From Planctomycetaceae bacterium (lineage in GTDB: Bacteria; Planctomycetota; Planctomycetia; Planctomycetales; Planctomycetaceae): a stretch of DNA of 43,473 nt. Position 1 is the stretch's first letter, and each line of letters opens with the position of its first letter. The stretch is taken from assembly GCA_029243145.1 (NCBI GenBank), contig JAQWSQ010000138.1:1-43473 (forward strand), read 5' to 3'. The notes beneath the pieces were generated by a model that saw only the letters and a program-made list of their open reading frames with translations, was not told where the DNA came from and did not search any database. A program made the position numbers and the translations under genes. Positions 18,076-26,951 of the stretch are shown in pieces.

Positions 18076-19422
18076 TCAGGAAAGATTCATCGTCATCAAG
18101 AATTCTTCGTTGGTTTTGGTTTTTCGCATGCGATTGGTCAGCAACTCCATCGCCTCGACCGGGTTCATATCGTTCAATACGCGACGCAACACCCAGATCA
18201 GTTTTAGTTCTTCCTCATCCATCAGCAGTTCTTCGCGACGAGTGCCTGATCGATTCACATCAATCGCGGGCCAAATTCGTTTTTCGACCATGCGGCGATC
18301 CAAATGCAACTCGGTGTTACCGGTCCCTTTGAACTCTTCGAAGATCACATCGTCCATTTTACTGCCGGTATCGACCAAGGCTGTCGCAATGATCGTCAAA
18401 CTGCCCCCTTCTTCCAATTTACGAGCCGCCCCGAAGAATCGTTTGGGGTGTTGAAGTGCGTTGGCGTCAACACCACCCGAGAGAATCTTACCGGAGTGCG
18501 GTGTCTCTGTGTTCCAGGCACGAGCCAAGCGTGTGATGGAGTCGAGAAAAATCACCACGTCTTGACCGTATTCGACCATCCGTTTGGCTTTTTCGATCAC
18601 CATCTCTGCCACTTGAATATGGCGGCTTGTCGGTTCATCGAACGTGCTGCTGATCACTTCGCAATTGGCCGACTTGATCTGTCGTTCCATGTCGGTGACT
18701 TCTTCTGGCCGTTCGTCAATCAATAACATGATGACATAGGAGTCGGGATGATTCTTAATGACGGCTTTGGCGAGATTTTGCAGCAGCACCGTTTTACCGG
18801 CCCGCGGAGGTGACACGATCAATCCACGTTGTCCCATGCCGATGGGTGCGACCAGATTGACAACGCGGGTCGAGATATCGTCTCCCAGTTCGGCCAGTTT
18901 CAGGCGTTCTTCGGGATGCAAAGGAGTGAGGTCGTCGAAGTAAACTATTTCGGTCAGTAGATTCGGATCCTGCCCGTTGATCGCTTCTACTCGCAACAGC
19001 GCAAAATAGCGTTCGTTTTCTTTCGGCGGGCGAATTTGACCGGCGACGGTGGCTCCGTTTCGTAATCCAAACCGACGAATCTGGCTCGGAGAAACATAGA
19101 TGTCATCCGGGCAGGGAAGGTAGTGGTAATCGGGACTCCGCAGGAAGCCGAACCCATCCGGTAAAATTTCCAAAGTCCCTTCCCCAAACATCAGACCATT
19201 CATTTTGGTCCGTTCTTTGAGAATTATGAAAATCAAATCCTGCTTTTTGAGCCCTTGGTATTCAGACAGCTTTTCCTGCTTGGCAATCTCATGAAGCTCT
19301 TTGATCGTCAATCGGTGCAGGTCGGCGATGTGTATGTCACCTTCGAGACTGACTGGACTCGGATGATCGGTAGGTTGTGCTATATTATGATCGTCATCGA
19401 GGGATGTTTTAGGAGTACTCAT
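18076..19422 (-). CDS. rho: Transcription termination factor Rho
   Basis: 448 residues. An N-terminal tail of about 30 residues precedes the Rho N-terminal helical domain ([15 protein letters not shown]). The cold-shock-like RNA-binding domain follows ([20 protein letters not shown]). The ATPase has Walker A SPPRAGKT near residues 204-211 and Walker [38 protein letters not shown] and [14 protein letters not shown] are Rho signatures. It is a hexameric RNA translocase that ends transcription of untranslated RNA. There is no large insertion between the N-terminal and RNA-binding domains. It follows coaE on the same strand after 114 bases. Confidence 0.96.
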   Translation of the reverse strand: MSTPKTSLDDDHNIAQPTDHPSPVSLEGDIHIADLHRLTIKELHEIAKQEKLSEYQGLKKQDLIFIILKERTKMNGLMFGEGTLEILPDGFGFLRSPDYHYLPCPDDIYVSPSQIRRFGLRNGATVAGQIRPPKENERYFALLRVEAINGQDPNLLTEIVYFDDLTPLHPEERLKLAELGDDISTRVVNLVAPIGMGQRGLIVSPPRAGKTVLLQNLAKAVIKNHPDSYVIMLLIDERPEEVTDMERQIKSANCEVISSTFDEPTSRHIQVAEMVIEKAKRMVEYGQDVVIFLDSITRLARAWNTETPHSGKILSGGVDANALQHPKRFFGAARKLEEGGSLTIIATALVDTGSKMDDVIFEEFKGTGNTELHLDRRMVEKRIWPAIDVNRSGTRREELLMDEEELKLIWVLRRVLNDMNPVEAMELLTNRMRKTKTNEEFLMTMNLS

Positions 19423-19536
19423 GTGGGCCTCTGAAATGTTTGAAGATGGGATGCGCGAGGAATTGAACCTTGACCGGTGTTTCGCGAATGCGATGTCTGG
19501 TCCGGTGGTCGGAACAGGAAAATTGGTGTGTCTTAT

Positions 19537-20181
19537 TCAGGATGATTGAGGATTCGGGAAACGCTGATCTGCAAATGCGATCAGCGCCTCGACGGCTGCA
19601 GATAACTCTCCATGATTGGGGATCACGGCATCTGCCAGTTTTTGTTTTTTGTGGATAGGAAGTTGACTTGCTTCTCGTTTGGTGAGTTCGTCGGCATCCC
19701 AGTTTCGTATTTGTTTAACTCGTTGGAGGCGTTGCTCCCAGTTCGTATCCACAAAAACGACTGCATCACACATGTGGTGCCAATTTGCTTCAAACAAAAT
19801 TGCTGCGTCCAGGATTAACAGTTGGTATTGACCGCTTTGAGCCGCTTCGGCCAACTGATCTGCCGCGAGACGGCGGATATGCGGATGGACGATGGCCTCA
19901 AGTTGTTGTTTTTGTTGTATTTGATTAGGGCCGAAGACCTCTTTGGCAATCGCAGATCGATCGAGTTGGCCATCGGCGTCCAGGATGTGATTTCCAAATT
20001 GTTCCGTCAGTTTGGTAATGACTTCGGGGAGTAGGAGTGTTTGATGTCCAATCTGATCAGCATCCACCACATACCAAGGCCGTATTCGACTCGCTTCGCG
20101 GGCAACCGCGCTCTTTCCAGAGCCGATCCCACCTACGATTCCGACCACGGGTAGGCCGACGTTACGAGGCGATATAGTCAT
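19537..20181 (-). CDS. coaE: Dephospho-CoA kinase
   Basis: 214 residues. The P-loop is GIVGGIGSGKS at residues 14-24, followed by the substrate region YVVDADQIGHQTL and the conserved VHPHIRRLAADQL. LLILDAAILFEANWH matches the family's LDVPLLFE-type segment, with Asp-Ala replacing the usual Asp-Val/Ile-Pro, and VDTNWEQRLQRVKQI is the lid region. It phosphorylates the 3'-hydroxyl of dephospho-CoA with ATP, the last step of coenzyme A synthesis. It opens the minus-strand series coaE-rho-ribH-nusB; spacings of 76-114 bases allow either one transcript or internal promoters. Confidence 0.93.
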   Translation of the reverse strand: MTISPRNVGLPVVGIVGGIGSGKSAVAREASRIRPWYVVDADQIGHQTLLLPEVITKLTEQFGNHILDADGQLDRSAIAKEVFGPNQIQQKQQLEAIVHPHIRRLAADQLAEAAQSGQYQLLILDAAILFEANWHHMCDAVVFVDTNWEQRLQRVKQIRNWDADELTKREASQLPIHKKQKLADAVIPNHGELSAAVEALIAFADQRFPNPQSS

Positions 20182-20433
20182 TGAAAATGTATTTGGAGGA
20201 AGGTCATTTCAAACCGGTTTCACCGGGATGGAAAACCGCATTACCCAATGTGTGAGACTGGGTCAAAAACTGTTGCTGTGTGGAGAAAGGTTAGAAATCG
20301 CTTTGGAAAGGAATATAAGGGATGTCTCTTCATAATCGCGACGCGATGCTGAAAAGTCAACGAAAAACTGGCCCTTGAACCTGCCAAATCGGTATTTCCT
20401 TCTTTCTTTCCGCTGATATGTAGATGTATTGAA

Positions 20434-20877
20434 ATGTTCTTATCTCGTGTTGTTGATACCAGTTTCATTGTCCTTTGTGTTCTGGCTGCGTTGGTGACGA
20501 TAACCTCATTCGGTCAAGAAGCCATCACGGTCCTCGAAATGGTCACTGAAACACATCCCTTTTATCATCGTCCCTGGAATTTGCTAGGCTGGACATACGC
20601 GACTTATCCCGAACGCGACATTCGCAACCCCCAAAGTGCCATGATGTGTGCCCTGAGTGCCAATCAGTTGACTCAGTTTCGTAATGCGGAATATCTCGAC
20701 TCTCTGGCAGCCGCTTATGCAGAAGCTGGCCAATTTGATGACGCCATTTCGACTCAGATAGACGCCATCGATAGGCTCTCAACCACACCAGAACGAGCAG
20801 GATTTCTCGAACGATTAGAGATGTATCGACAGAATGAGCCATTCCGTGAAGATCCCAGAGACGGCGATTATCGCTAG
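20434..20877 (+). CDS. Small TPR-like protein with N-terminal membrane segment
   Basis: 147 residues. A hydrophobic N-terminus (IVLCVLAALVTITSFG) could be a membrane anchor or signal peptide. The rest is helical: NPQSAMMCALSANQLTQF, then AEYLDSLAAAYAEAGQFDDA followed by LERLEMYRQNEPFRE. This is the usual end of planctomycete TPR proteins (DTLAAAYAE.G.FDEA... RL.LYR..KPYRE). Only about two repeats are present, so it may be a shortened copy of a larger TPR protein. No strong ribosome binding site is seen. It is divergent from coaE, with about 250 bases between, and converges on the coiled-coil gene. Confidence 0.6.
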   Translation: MFLSRVVDTSFIVLCVLAALVTITSFGQEAITVLEMVTETHPFYHRPWNLLGWTYATYPERDIRNPQSAMMCALSANQLTQFRNAEYLDSLAAAYAEAGQFDDAISTQIDAIDRLSTTPERAGFLERLEMYRQNEPFREDPRDGDYR

Positions 20878-20898
20878 TCTTGCAATTGTGATCGGCAC

Positions 20899-20931
20899 AA
20901 AAAAACACCCGCTGAAATGATCAGCGGGTGT
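20899..20931 (-). terminator. Intrinsic terminator of the 494-residue coiled-coil gene
   Basis: A perfect 11-base inverted repeat, ACACCCGCTGA (20905-20915) and TCAGCGGGTGT (20921-20931), with a five-base loop. Read on the minus strand the hairpin is followed by seven T residues (20899-20905), a textbook rho-independent terminator 33 bases after the stop at 20964. It also lies 28 bases after the opposing TPR gene, so the hairpin could slow transcription from that side, but no T-run follows in that direction. Confidence 0.9.
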
Positions 20932-20963
20932 GAGCTGCGAAGTAACTTCAATCTGTGGCCGAA

Positions 20964-22448
20964 TCAGCGAGGTGATTCGACGTTTCGGTTGCTTCCAGAG
21001 TAAGCTCCAGAAGTTGTTCCGCGAGAGACATTGTCTGATCGTGAACGTCCACCGTCTCGGCGGGTTGTCATAATCCAAGGAATGTTTTCGCCCGGTCGCC
21101 AGAGACGACGTTGTGTCTTGTATCCCATGTAAGACAGGAAGTCATTCATCGTGATGACTCGCACGCCAGATTGCTGAGCTTCTTTTTTAATGTCGTTGGC
21201 GAGTGAGTGGACTCTCTGAATGGCGGCACGTTTCTGAGGATCCGGCTCTTTCAGTGGTTCGCCAATGTCACCCAGAACAACAAATTTGTAGTCAGAAGTG
21301 ATTTCTTCACCCGTTCGTTCTCCGCTGGGCAGAATTTCGTCTCCGACAACACCACCGGCATTTTGAACCGCCGTGATCAGAATTTTGCGGTCATCAATTT
21401 TATCTTGATCGATATCAAACTTACCGACAAATGCGAATGTTTCTTTCAAGCCGGCTCTCCACAGCGGTGAGTAAATGGCATCACCTCTGGCAATCGGTCG
21501 CGAATAGTCGCCTTCGAAGTCTCCTTCGCTCGTGATTGTCGCAATGGCACTTTGAGGCCCTAGGATTTCCGTGACCATAATTGATGCTTTAATATCAGAG
21601 GTGCGACCACCCACATTCGAGATGTCTTTGTTGTAGACACTAAAAGTCGTTCCTGGTTTCAGTTTCTGGTCGCTTCCGAGATCGATATAAACACTGTTCG
21701 TGTCAAAGACGACAGAGGTTACACGGCCATCGGCAATGTCAAAACTTTCGTCCCGCAAGTTGTTCAGTTCGGCGGTCAGAGATTCGTTCGTGCCTGTCAA
21801 CTTGGAGACTTGACCGTCAAGGTCGTCGATTCGCAGGTTCAATTGTTCCTGCATTTTTTCGAAATCGATTTGTAGTTGCGAGTTCTTTTGTTGTTCAGCT
21901 AACAACTGATTCCGAACGCTATCCACTTCTTCTTTCTTCAACGAAATTAGGTTGACCTTTTCTTTTTCCGAATCTTCGCGTGCTTTGTCGTGAACGTTTT
22001 CCTTCGCCGTGTAGACGTTTTGAAGGTTCACTTTTTCTGTATTGAGTTGAGTCTTGGAAGATTCCAGGTCGGCAATCAGACGTTCGTTAACGTTGATCTC
22101 TTCTCGCATGCGTGCCAAGGTTTCCACAACGGTTGCCTGAGCAAACGATCCGCCGAACTCCTGCATCTTGGCGTTGGTAAACCCAATGACGGTATTCGGG
22201 TCTTGAGCGTTTACAGTACCGACATTGTCGAGCGTGGCTCCTAACGTCGATTTCAATGCGGTGATCTGATCCAGATAGTTCCGCGATACGGCTTTCGAAC
22301 TGTCCGCTTCCGCTTTGGCAGTGGCGAGGTCAGCAGATTGCTCGTCGAAACTCTTATACATCAGGAATGTTGACACCATGAAGATCAACATCAGCACGGC
22401 ACAAATAATCATGCCGATGTGGACGCCCGTTACTTTTCCCGAGGCCAT
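20964..22448 (-). CDS. Membrane-anchored coiled-coil protein with BRCT-like C-terminal region
   Basis: 494 residues. One membrane helix spans about residues 9-30 (GVHIGMIICAVLMLIFMVST). A long coiled coil covers about 110-235 (MREEINVNERLIADLESSKT and following). Residues 240-330 are a small beta domain (VFDTNSVYIDLGSDQKLKPG, then RPIARGDAIYSPLW), resembling domains that occur after coiled coils in envelope proteins. Residues 336-395 resemble a BRCT unit (ETFAFVGKFDIDQDK, AVQNAGGVVGDEI, YKFVVLGD). The tail (460-494) is basic and Ser/Gly-rich. I recognise no named family; it looks like a conserved planctomycete protein. Orientation in the membrane is uncertain. A strong terminator follows it and a long leader with two hairpins precedes it. 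Confidence 0.75.
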   Translation of the reverse strand: MASGKVTGVHIGMIICAVLMLIFMVSTFLMYKSFDEQSADLATAKAEADSSKAVSRNYLDQITALKSTLGATLDNVGTVNAQDPNTVIGFTNAKMQEFGGSFAQATVVETLARMREEINVNERLIADLESSKTQLNTEKVNLQNVYTAKENVHDKAREDSEKEKVNLISLKKEEVDSVRNQLLAEQQKNSQLQIDFEKMQEQLNLRIDDLDGQVSKLTGTNESLTAELNNLRDESFDIADGRVTSVVFDTNSVYIDLGSDQKLKPGTTFSVYNKDISNVGGRTSDIKASIMVTEILGPQSAIATITSEGDFEGDYSRPIARGDAIYSPLWRAGLKETFAFVGKFDIDQDKIDDRKILITAVQNAGGVVGDEILPSGERTGEEITSDYKFVVLGDIGEPLKEPDPQKRAAIQRVHSLANDIKKEAQQSGVRVITMNDFLSYMGYKTQRRLWRPGENIPWIMTTRRDGGRSRSDNVSRGTTSGAYSGSNRNVESPR

Positions 22449-22926
22449 AATACTTCCCCTGTAAGGTCAGTCTGCAATTGAAGTGATTGCGAAGTGTGAG
22501 TTCCGCCTGATGACTGGTGTCTTTCCGAATGGATGTGATCAGTCGTCGTTACGGACGGAATTGTGAATTTTGATCGTTCCGTCGATATGCCGATTCCCGG
22601 ATCCTTGAGAGGTCCCTCTAGTCTAAATCTGTAGACCCTCAAGTCAAGATGTAACCGAAACTTGTACTCATTCAGTACAAACTCTGTCTCTGTAGCCCCT
22701 AAAATCGGCCTGAAAGGAGATTTTACCTCCATTCAAAGCTCTTCCCGAGACCGTTCCACCGTGGCATCTCGGTCCCCAAGCCGACATAATGGGCACACAA
22801 CTATCAGTTTCGACCATCCGCAAGGTCGGCAATAGATGTCGTTAAACTATTCCGACTGTGTGGATTACGCAAATTCTTACGACTCTTCCAAGCTCATTAT
22901 TGGAAGAAACGGAAAACCCCGCCATC
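22449..22926. other. Divergent intergenic region between the coiled-coil gene and polA
   Basis: About 480 bases without a credible gene. It must hold the promoters for the minus-strand coiled-coil gene and for polA. Two hairpin-forming sequences lie at 22604-22643 and 22662-22680. No clear -35/-10 pair could be fixed by eye on either strand. An ATG at 22858 is in frame with polA but would add 23 unlikely residues. Confidence 0.5.
22604..22680. repeat. Two neighbouring hairpin-forming inverted repeats
   Basis: The first has outer arms CTTGAG (22604-22609) and CTCAAG (22638-22643), and inner arms GTCTA (22621-22625) and TAGAC (22632-22636). The second is TTGTACT (22662-22668), a five-base loop, then AGTACAA (22674-22680). 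No T-run follows either in any direction, so they do not look like terminators. They could be leader RNA structure upstream of the coiled-coil gene, or protein-binding dyads. Confidence 0.4.
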
Positions 22927-25620
22927 ATGGCTGATGAAACCCTCTATCTTGTCGACGTCTTCAACCTGATGTTTCAGGTCTTTCATGGTATTCCTCCCAT
23001 GACGGGGCCGAAAGGACAACCCACAAACGCAGTTTTCGGATTCACACGCGATCTGATGAATCTGATCGAGAAACAGCCAACTCATCTGGTTTGTGCAATG
23101 GATGTCTCGGGACCGGGTGTCCGCAACGACATTTATGGCGAATACAAAGCCAACCGCTCCGAAATGCCCGAAGACCTTCGACCGCAGGTTTCACTCATTG
23201 AAGACGTGATCGCCGGTCTCAATGTTCCTGCTGTCTCTTGCACGGGTTGGGAAGCCGATGATGTGATCGCCACTTTGACAAAACGGGCCGTCGATGCCGG
23301 GATGAATGTCTGTATTGTCTCCGGCGATAAAGATAATCGGCAACTGATCGGTCCGAAGGTGCGAATGTATAATTCGCGAAAGGACACGTTCCTTGATGAA
23401 GCCGCGTTGATGGAGGATTGGGGCATCCGACCCGATCAGGTGATCGACTATCAGGCACTCGTTGGCGATTCCGTCGATAACATCCCCGGTGTTCCCCTGG
23501 TGGGACCGAAGAAAGCCAAAGCTCTTATCGATGAGTTCGGCACACTCGATGAGATCCTTGCGAATGCCGACAAAGCTCCCGGCAAGAAGCTGAAAGAAAA
23601 TCTGGTCAACTTTGCCGATCAGGCTCGTGTCAGTCGCGTCTTGGTCACTCTCAAACAGGATCTTCCGCTGGAGTTTGATCTGGAAACGGCAAGAGTCACC
23701 GCGCCGAATCACGAGAAACTGTTGGGGCTGTTTCAGGATCTCGGCTTTCGTCGTCTCACCGAAAAAATGCAAGCGGGACTGTCTGGAGATAAACCCCAGG
23801 AAAAAATTGAACGGAAGTGGGAACAAGTCGATACAGCAGTCAAGTTCAAGAAGTTTGTCAAAGAGCTAAAATCGCAGACCAAGATTTGCGTTGATCTGGA
23901 AACCACTAGTCTCGATTCCAGGTCGGCTGAAATTGTCGGTTGGGCCGTCAGTTGGAAAATCGGACAAGGTTACTATCTTCCCGTACAAGGCCCGGCGGGA
24001 CAGAAAACTCTCGATCCGCAAGAAGTGGCCGATGTCATGGCACCGCTGTTGGCTGACCCTGACATCACGATCGTCAATCAGAACATCAAATATGACATGA
24101 TTGTGATGAAACGAATCGGCTTGGAAGTTCGCGGACTGGGTGTCGATCCGATGGTCGGTGATTATTTGCTTGATGCAGGAGCCCGCAGTCATTCTCTGAA
24201 TACGATTGCCGAGAAATACCTCGACCACCGCATGATCCCGATCAGCGATCTGATTGGGAAAGGTAAAAAACAGAAGCAGATGTTTGAGGTCGATGTCGAA
24301 AAAGCGGCCGAGTACGCCGCCGAAGACGCCGACATTTCGTTCGAGTTGGCGGGAATCATCGAGCAGAAACTCAAAGACGAAAACCTGTTCGATTTGTATT
24401 GGGATCTTGAACGACCTTTAATCCATGTCTTGACCGATATGGAATTTCTGGGCATTCGTGTCAACGCGGAAGAACTCAAAGAGCAAAGTGCAGAATTGGG
24501 CGGCCGACTGGAGATACTTGTTAATGAGATTTATGAGATTGCCGAGGAAGAATTTAACATTGATTCTCCCAAGCAACTGCGAGTGATTCTGTTCGACAAA
24601 CTTGGCCTCCCCGTGCAAAAGCGAACAAAGACCGGGCCGAGTACCGATCAGGAAGTGCTCGAAACACTCGCTACGATGCACGAGCTTCCCGAGAAAATCA
24701 TCGAGCATCGACAGCTTTCGAAACTCAAAGGGACGTACCTCGATGCACTGCCCGAGTTGGTCAACTCAGAGACGGGCCGCATCCATGCGTCTTTCAATCA
24801 AGTGGTTGCCGCTACAGGAAGACTCTCTTCCAGCGACCCGAACCTGCAAAACATCCCCATTCGTCGTGAAGAAGGACGCCGCATCCGCAAAGCGTTTTTA
24901 CCCGGACAAGACGATTGTCTACTTTTGTGTGCCGACTATTCTCAAATCGAACTTCGCATGCTGGCACATTTCAGTGGTGACCCGGAATTGAAGCAGGCGT
25001 ATCAAGAAGGACTCGATATTCACACCGCCGTCGCGGCGGAAGTCTTCAATGTCGAACCGGAAGAGGTCAGCAAAGAGGAACGACGTATCGCCAAGGCGGT
25101 CAACTTCGGCGTCATCTACGGACAGTCTCCGTTCGGTCTCGCCAAGGCACTTGGCATCCCGCAACATGAGGCAGCCGAGTTCATCGACAATTACTTCGCA
25201 CAGTTCAGTCGTATAGAAGACTTCCTGTTGGAGTTGCTCAAAGACTGTGTGGATAAAGGCTACGCGGAAACGATTCTCGGACGCCGTCGAGAGATTCAAG
25301 GCATCCGTCAACTGGAAGGCCGGCAGCGGAACATGCCCGAACGGACGGCCATCAATACCGTCATTCAAGGTTCGGCTGCCGACCTGATCAAAAAAGCGAT
25401 GTTGAGTGTCGCTGCGAGACTCAAAGAACGACCCGAGTTGGGGAACCTGCTATTGCAGATTCACGACGAACTGGTCTTCGAGTGTCCCAGCGATCAATTA
25501 CAGACGTTGGCTGCGATGGTCAAAGAAGAAATGGAGTCGGCATTGGACTTGGATGTGCCGTTGGTGGTGGACCTGGCTGCCGGTCCAAACTGGTACGATC
25601 TGGAGAAGGTTGAAGTTTGA
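22927..25620 (+). CDS. polA: DNA polymerase I
   Basis: 897 residues from ATG 22927 (MADETLYLVDVFNLMF), which matches the normal start of planctomycete PolA. The 5'-nuclease domain has GDKDNRQLI and GDSVDNIPGVPLVGPKKAKA. The 3'-5' proofreading domain looks active: VDLETTSLD holds the Asp-Glu pair, and NQNIKYDM and YAAEDADISFEL carry the other acidic and tyrosine positions. The polymerase domain has LSSSDPNLQNIPIR, motif A DYSQIELRMLAHFSGD, motif B RRIAKAVNFGVIYGQS and motif C QIHDELVFE. It fills gaps and removes RNA primers in replication and repair. It appears to be a single gene, followed by a long non-coding stretch. Confidence 0.96.
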   Translation: MADETLYLVDVFNLMFQVFHGIPPMTGPKGQPTNAVFGFTRDLMNLIEKQPTHLVCAMDVSGPGVRNDIYGEYKANRSEMPEDLRPQVSLIEDVIAGLNVPAVSCTGWEADDVIATLTKRAVDAGMNVCIVSGDKDNRQLIGPKVRMYNSRKDTFLDEAALMEDWGIRPDQVIDYQALVGDSVDNIPGVPLVGPKKAKALIDEFGTLDEILANADKAPGKKLKENLVNFADQARVSRVLVTLKQDLPLEFDLETARVTAPNHEKLLGLFQDLGFRRLTEKMQAGLSGDKPQEKIERKWEQVDTAVKFKKFVKELKSQTKICVDLETTSLDSRSAEIVGWAVSWKIGQGYYLPVQGPAGQKTLDPQEVADVMAPLLADPDITIVNQNIKYDMIVMKRIGLEVRGLGVDPMVGDYLLDAGARSHSLNTIAEKYLDHRMIPISDLIGKGKKQKQMFEVDVEKAAEYAAEDADISFELAGIIEQKLKDENLFDLYWDLERPLIHVLTDMEFLGIRVNAEELKEQSAELGGRLEILVNEIYEIAEEEFNIDSPKQLRVILFDKLGLPVQKRTKTGPSTDQEVLETLATMHELPEKIIEHRQLSKLKGTYLDALPELVNSETGRIHASFNQVVAATGRLSSSDPNLQNIPIRREEGRRIRKAFLPGQDDCLLLCADYSQIELRMLAHFSGDPELKQAYQEGLDIHTAVAAEVFNVEPEEVSKEERRIAKAVNFGVIYGQSPFGLAKALGIPQHEAAEFIDNYFAQFSRIEDFLLELLKDCVDKGYAETILGRRREIQGIRQLEGRQRNMPERTAINTVIQGSAADLIKKAMLSVAARLKERPELGNLLLQIHDELVFECPSDQLQTLAAMVKEEMESALDLDVPLVVDLAAGPNWYDLEKVEV

Positions 25621-25700
25621 GGAATTCGCAGCGAGGGCCAACCTGCGATGAGTGTCGAGACGTCCTTCATTTCCGAACACTCAACAGCCGTTTCAAGATG

Positions 25701-25796
25701 TCAAGATTCGGAAATTCGGGGACACACCTCGACCGAATCTTGACCAAATGTTGAATCAAATCTTCCCAAATCTTGATTCCGAATCTTCCATACCCT
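25701..25796. repeat. Iterated AATCTT motif with an 11-base inverted repeat
   Basis: TCAAGATTCGG at 25701-25711 is exactly complementary to CCGAATCTTGA at 25733-25743. AATCTT then recurs three more times to 25796 (in CAAATCTTCCC, CAAATCTTGATT and CGAATCTTCC). The cluster begins about 80 bases after the polA stop. There is no T-run, so it is not a standard terminator. Confidence 0.5.
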
Positions 25797-26081
25797 TGAA
25801 CAAGTGGTTGGCACTCATCGGTTTGCGCCGATCAGTTCGATTTGGTGAGTTGTCACTTTTTGTGTGGACGTACCTTCTACGTCACGCGAGATCGCTTCCT
25901 TTCTCACGTTGCAGTGGTCGTCATTCTTCAACACACTATGAGAAATCCGGTCTCATCATCGTGTTGTGATAACGTTCAAATTGCCAAAGATCGAGTCGCC
26001 TGTCGGCGAACCACGAACGCTAACTCTGGTAGCGCGAGGTTGGCAAGACCGGTTTGAGCGATCCACTTTTTGACGCCAAGC

Positions 26082-26128
26082 TGTAGGTCGAGTTAGCCGA
26101 GCAAAGCGAGTCGTAACCCGACAACTCA
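26082..26128. repeat. Palindromic intergenic repeat (GTAGGTCGAGTTA type)
   Basis: TCGAGTTAG and GTAACCCGA are near-complementary arms (7 of 9) around GCAAAGCGAGTC. The wording TGTAGGTCGAGTTA ... GTAACCCGACAAC is like dispersed intergenic elements I know from several bacterial groups. There is one copy here, so its repetitive nature rests on recollection. Confidence 0.4.
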
Positions 26129-26180
26129 ATTCGTTGTTCATTTGCTTGTGACATCAATCGAAGTCCCTGTGGAAACTTCA

Positions 26181-26243
26181 GCCACAAAAATCACGAAGAG
26201 ACACGAAAAAATGCTCTTTGTCGATTCTTGTGTTTCTTGTGGC
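26181..26243. repeat. Imperfect inverted repeat, GCCACAA...TTGTGGC
   Basis: GCCACAAAAATCACGAAGA (26181-26199) faces TTCTTGTGTTTCTTGTGGC (26225-26243); 14 of 19 positions pair, and the outer seven pair exactly. A related single arm is found at 33892-33921, so this is a dispersed element family, present in one paired and one half copy in this window. Confidence 0.55.
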
Positions 26244-26504
26244 CATCAAAAAAGAACCGCGTCTCACCTGATGTCACGAAGAAAAAGAGAGGAAGAGAAA
26301 CCGTTGTTGTAGCGAGAGTCCTTTGTCGGCAAGTGTGATTATGATGTGTGGCGGGGGTGTTCATATGCGTGCAAAGACGACTGGACTTCTGAGTACTTCG
26401 GAATACAAGCATCGCCCCAGATGATAAAGATGGCACTGGTCGGCTTATCCGCCAGTGTGAAAATTATCTCACGCAGCGGCGCGGCGGCGCAGAGCAAAAT
26501 TTAA

Positions 26505-26581
26505 GAACACTGATCTCCACTGATAAACGCTCATGAGTTGCAATGATGCTGATCAGTGAAGATCAGTGGTCATTAGTGTTC
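26505..26581. repeat. MITE-like inverted repeat, GAACACT...AGTGTTC
   Basis: GAACACTGATCTCCACTGAT (26505-26524) pairs with ATCAGTGGTCATTAGTGTTC (26562-26581) at 17 of 20 positions across a 37-base spacer, which itself holds a second GATCAGTG (26551). No reading frame is inside. Size and symmetry suggest a small non-autonomous mobile element or a structured repeat. Confidence 0.55.
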
Positions 26582-26951
26582 CAGATATTGTTCACATTGC
26601 GGGGAGAGTTCGGTGGAGTGATTTTAATGATTACACCAGGGAGAGCATGTCACCCGGCTGCCCCTGACGTAAGAAAGAACTCATCATTAATGATTCGATG
26701 ACAATTTGTCTTCGAGGGACTAGGAAGATCCTGAAATCGAAACTTTATTTCTTCATTCGATGAAAGTATCTTCAGGAAGCAGCGTCTGAGGCGACTCGAT
26801 TCCCGAGGCGAATTCAGTTCTTTGCGAATTCTGTTCTTTGAAAGTTGACGATGTCGGACAACCCTGATTACGTTCCACCACATATTGAATACCCAAAATC
26901 GGGAGAATCTGCTCGGGATATGCAGGAACGCGAGCCCGCAATCGGTCGGCG

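Larger units (their letters stand above)
25621..26951. other. Long non-coding stretch built from several repeat-like elements
   Basis: About 1.3 kb with no gene I can defend. It contains at least four different inverted-repeat elements, listed separately at 25701, 26082, 26181 and 26505. A G/C-periodic stretch at 26471-26494 resembles remnants of a cgcagaggcgcagag-type repeat. Short open frames here have no protein-like character. A frame starting ATG 26851 (MSDNPDYVPPHIEYPK) has a plausible planctomycete-like N-terminus, but it is in a different phase from the gene that follows. Confidence 0.55.

Noticed and set aside
23191..23826. 211-codon frame opposite polA
   Set aside because: Antisense shadow of a well-supported polymerase gene.
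25701..25796. Replication origin suggested by the AATCTT series
   Set aside because: No dnaA, dnaN or gyr genes nearby, no DnaA-box cluster, and the motif spacing is irregular.
26082..26581. CRISPR-like array in the non-coding stretch
   Set aside because: The repeats are different inverted elements, not regularly spaced direct repeats, and there are no cas genes.
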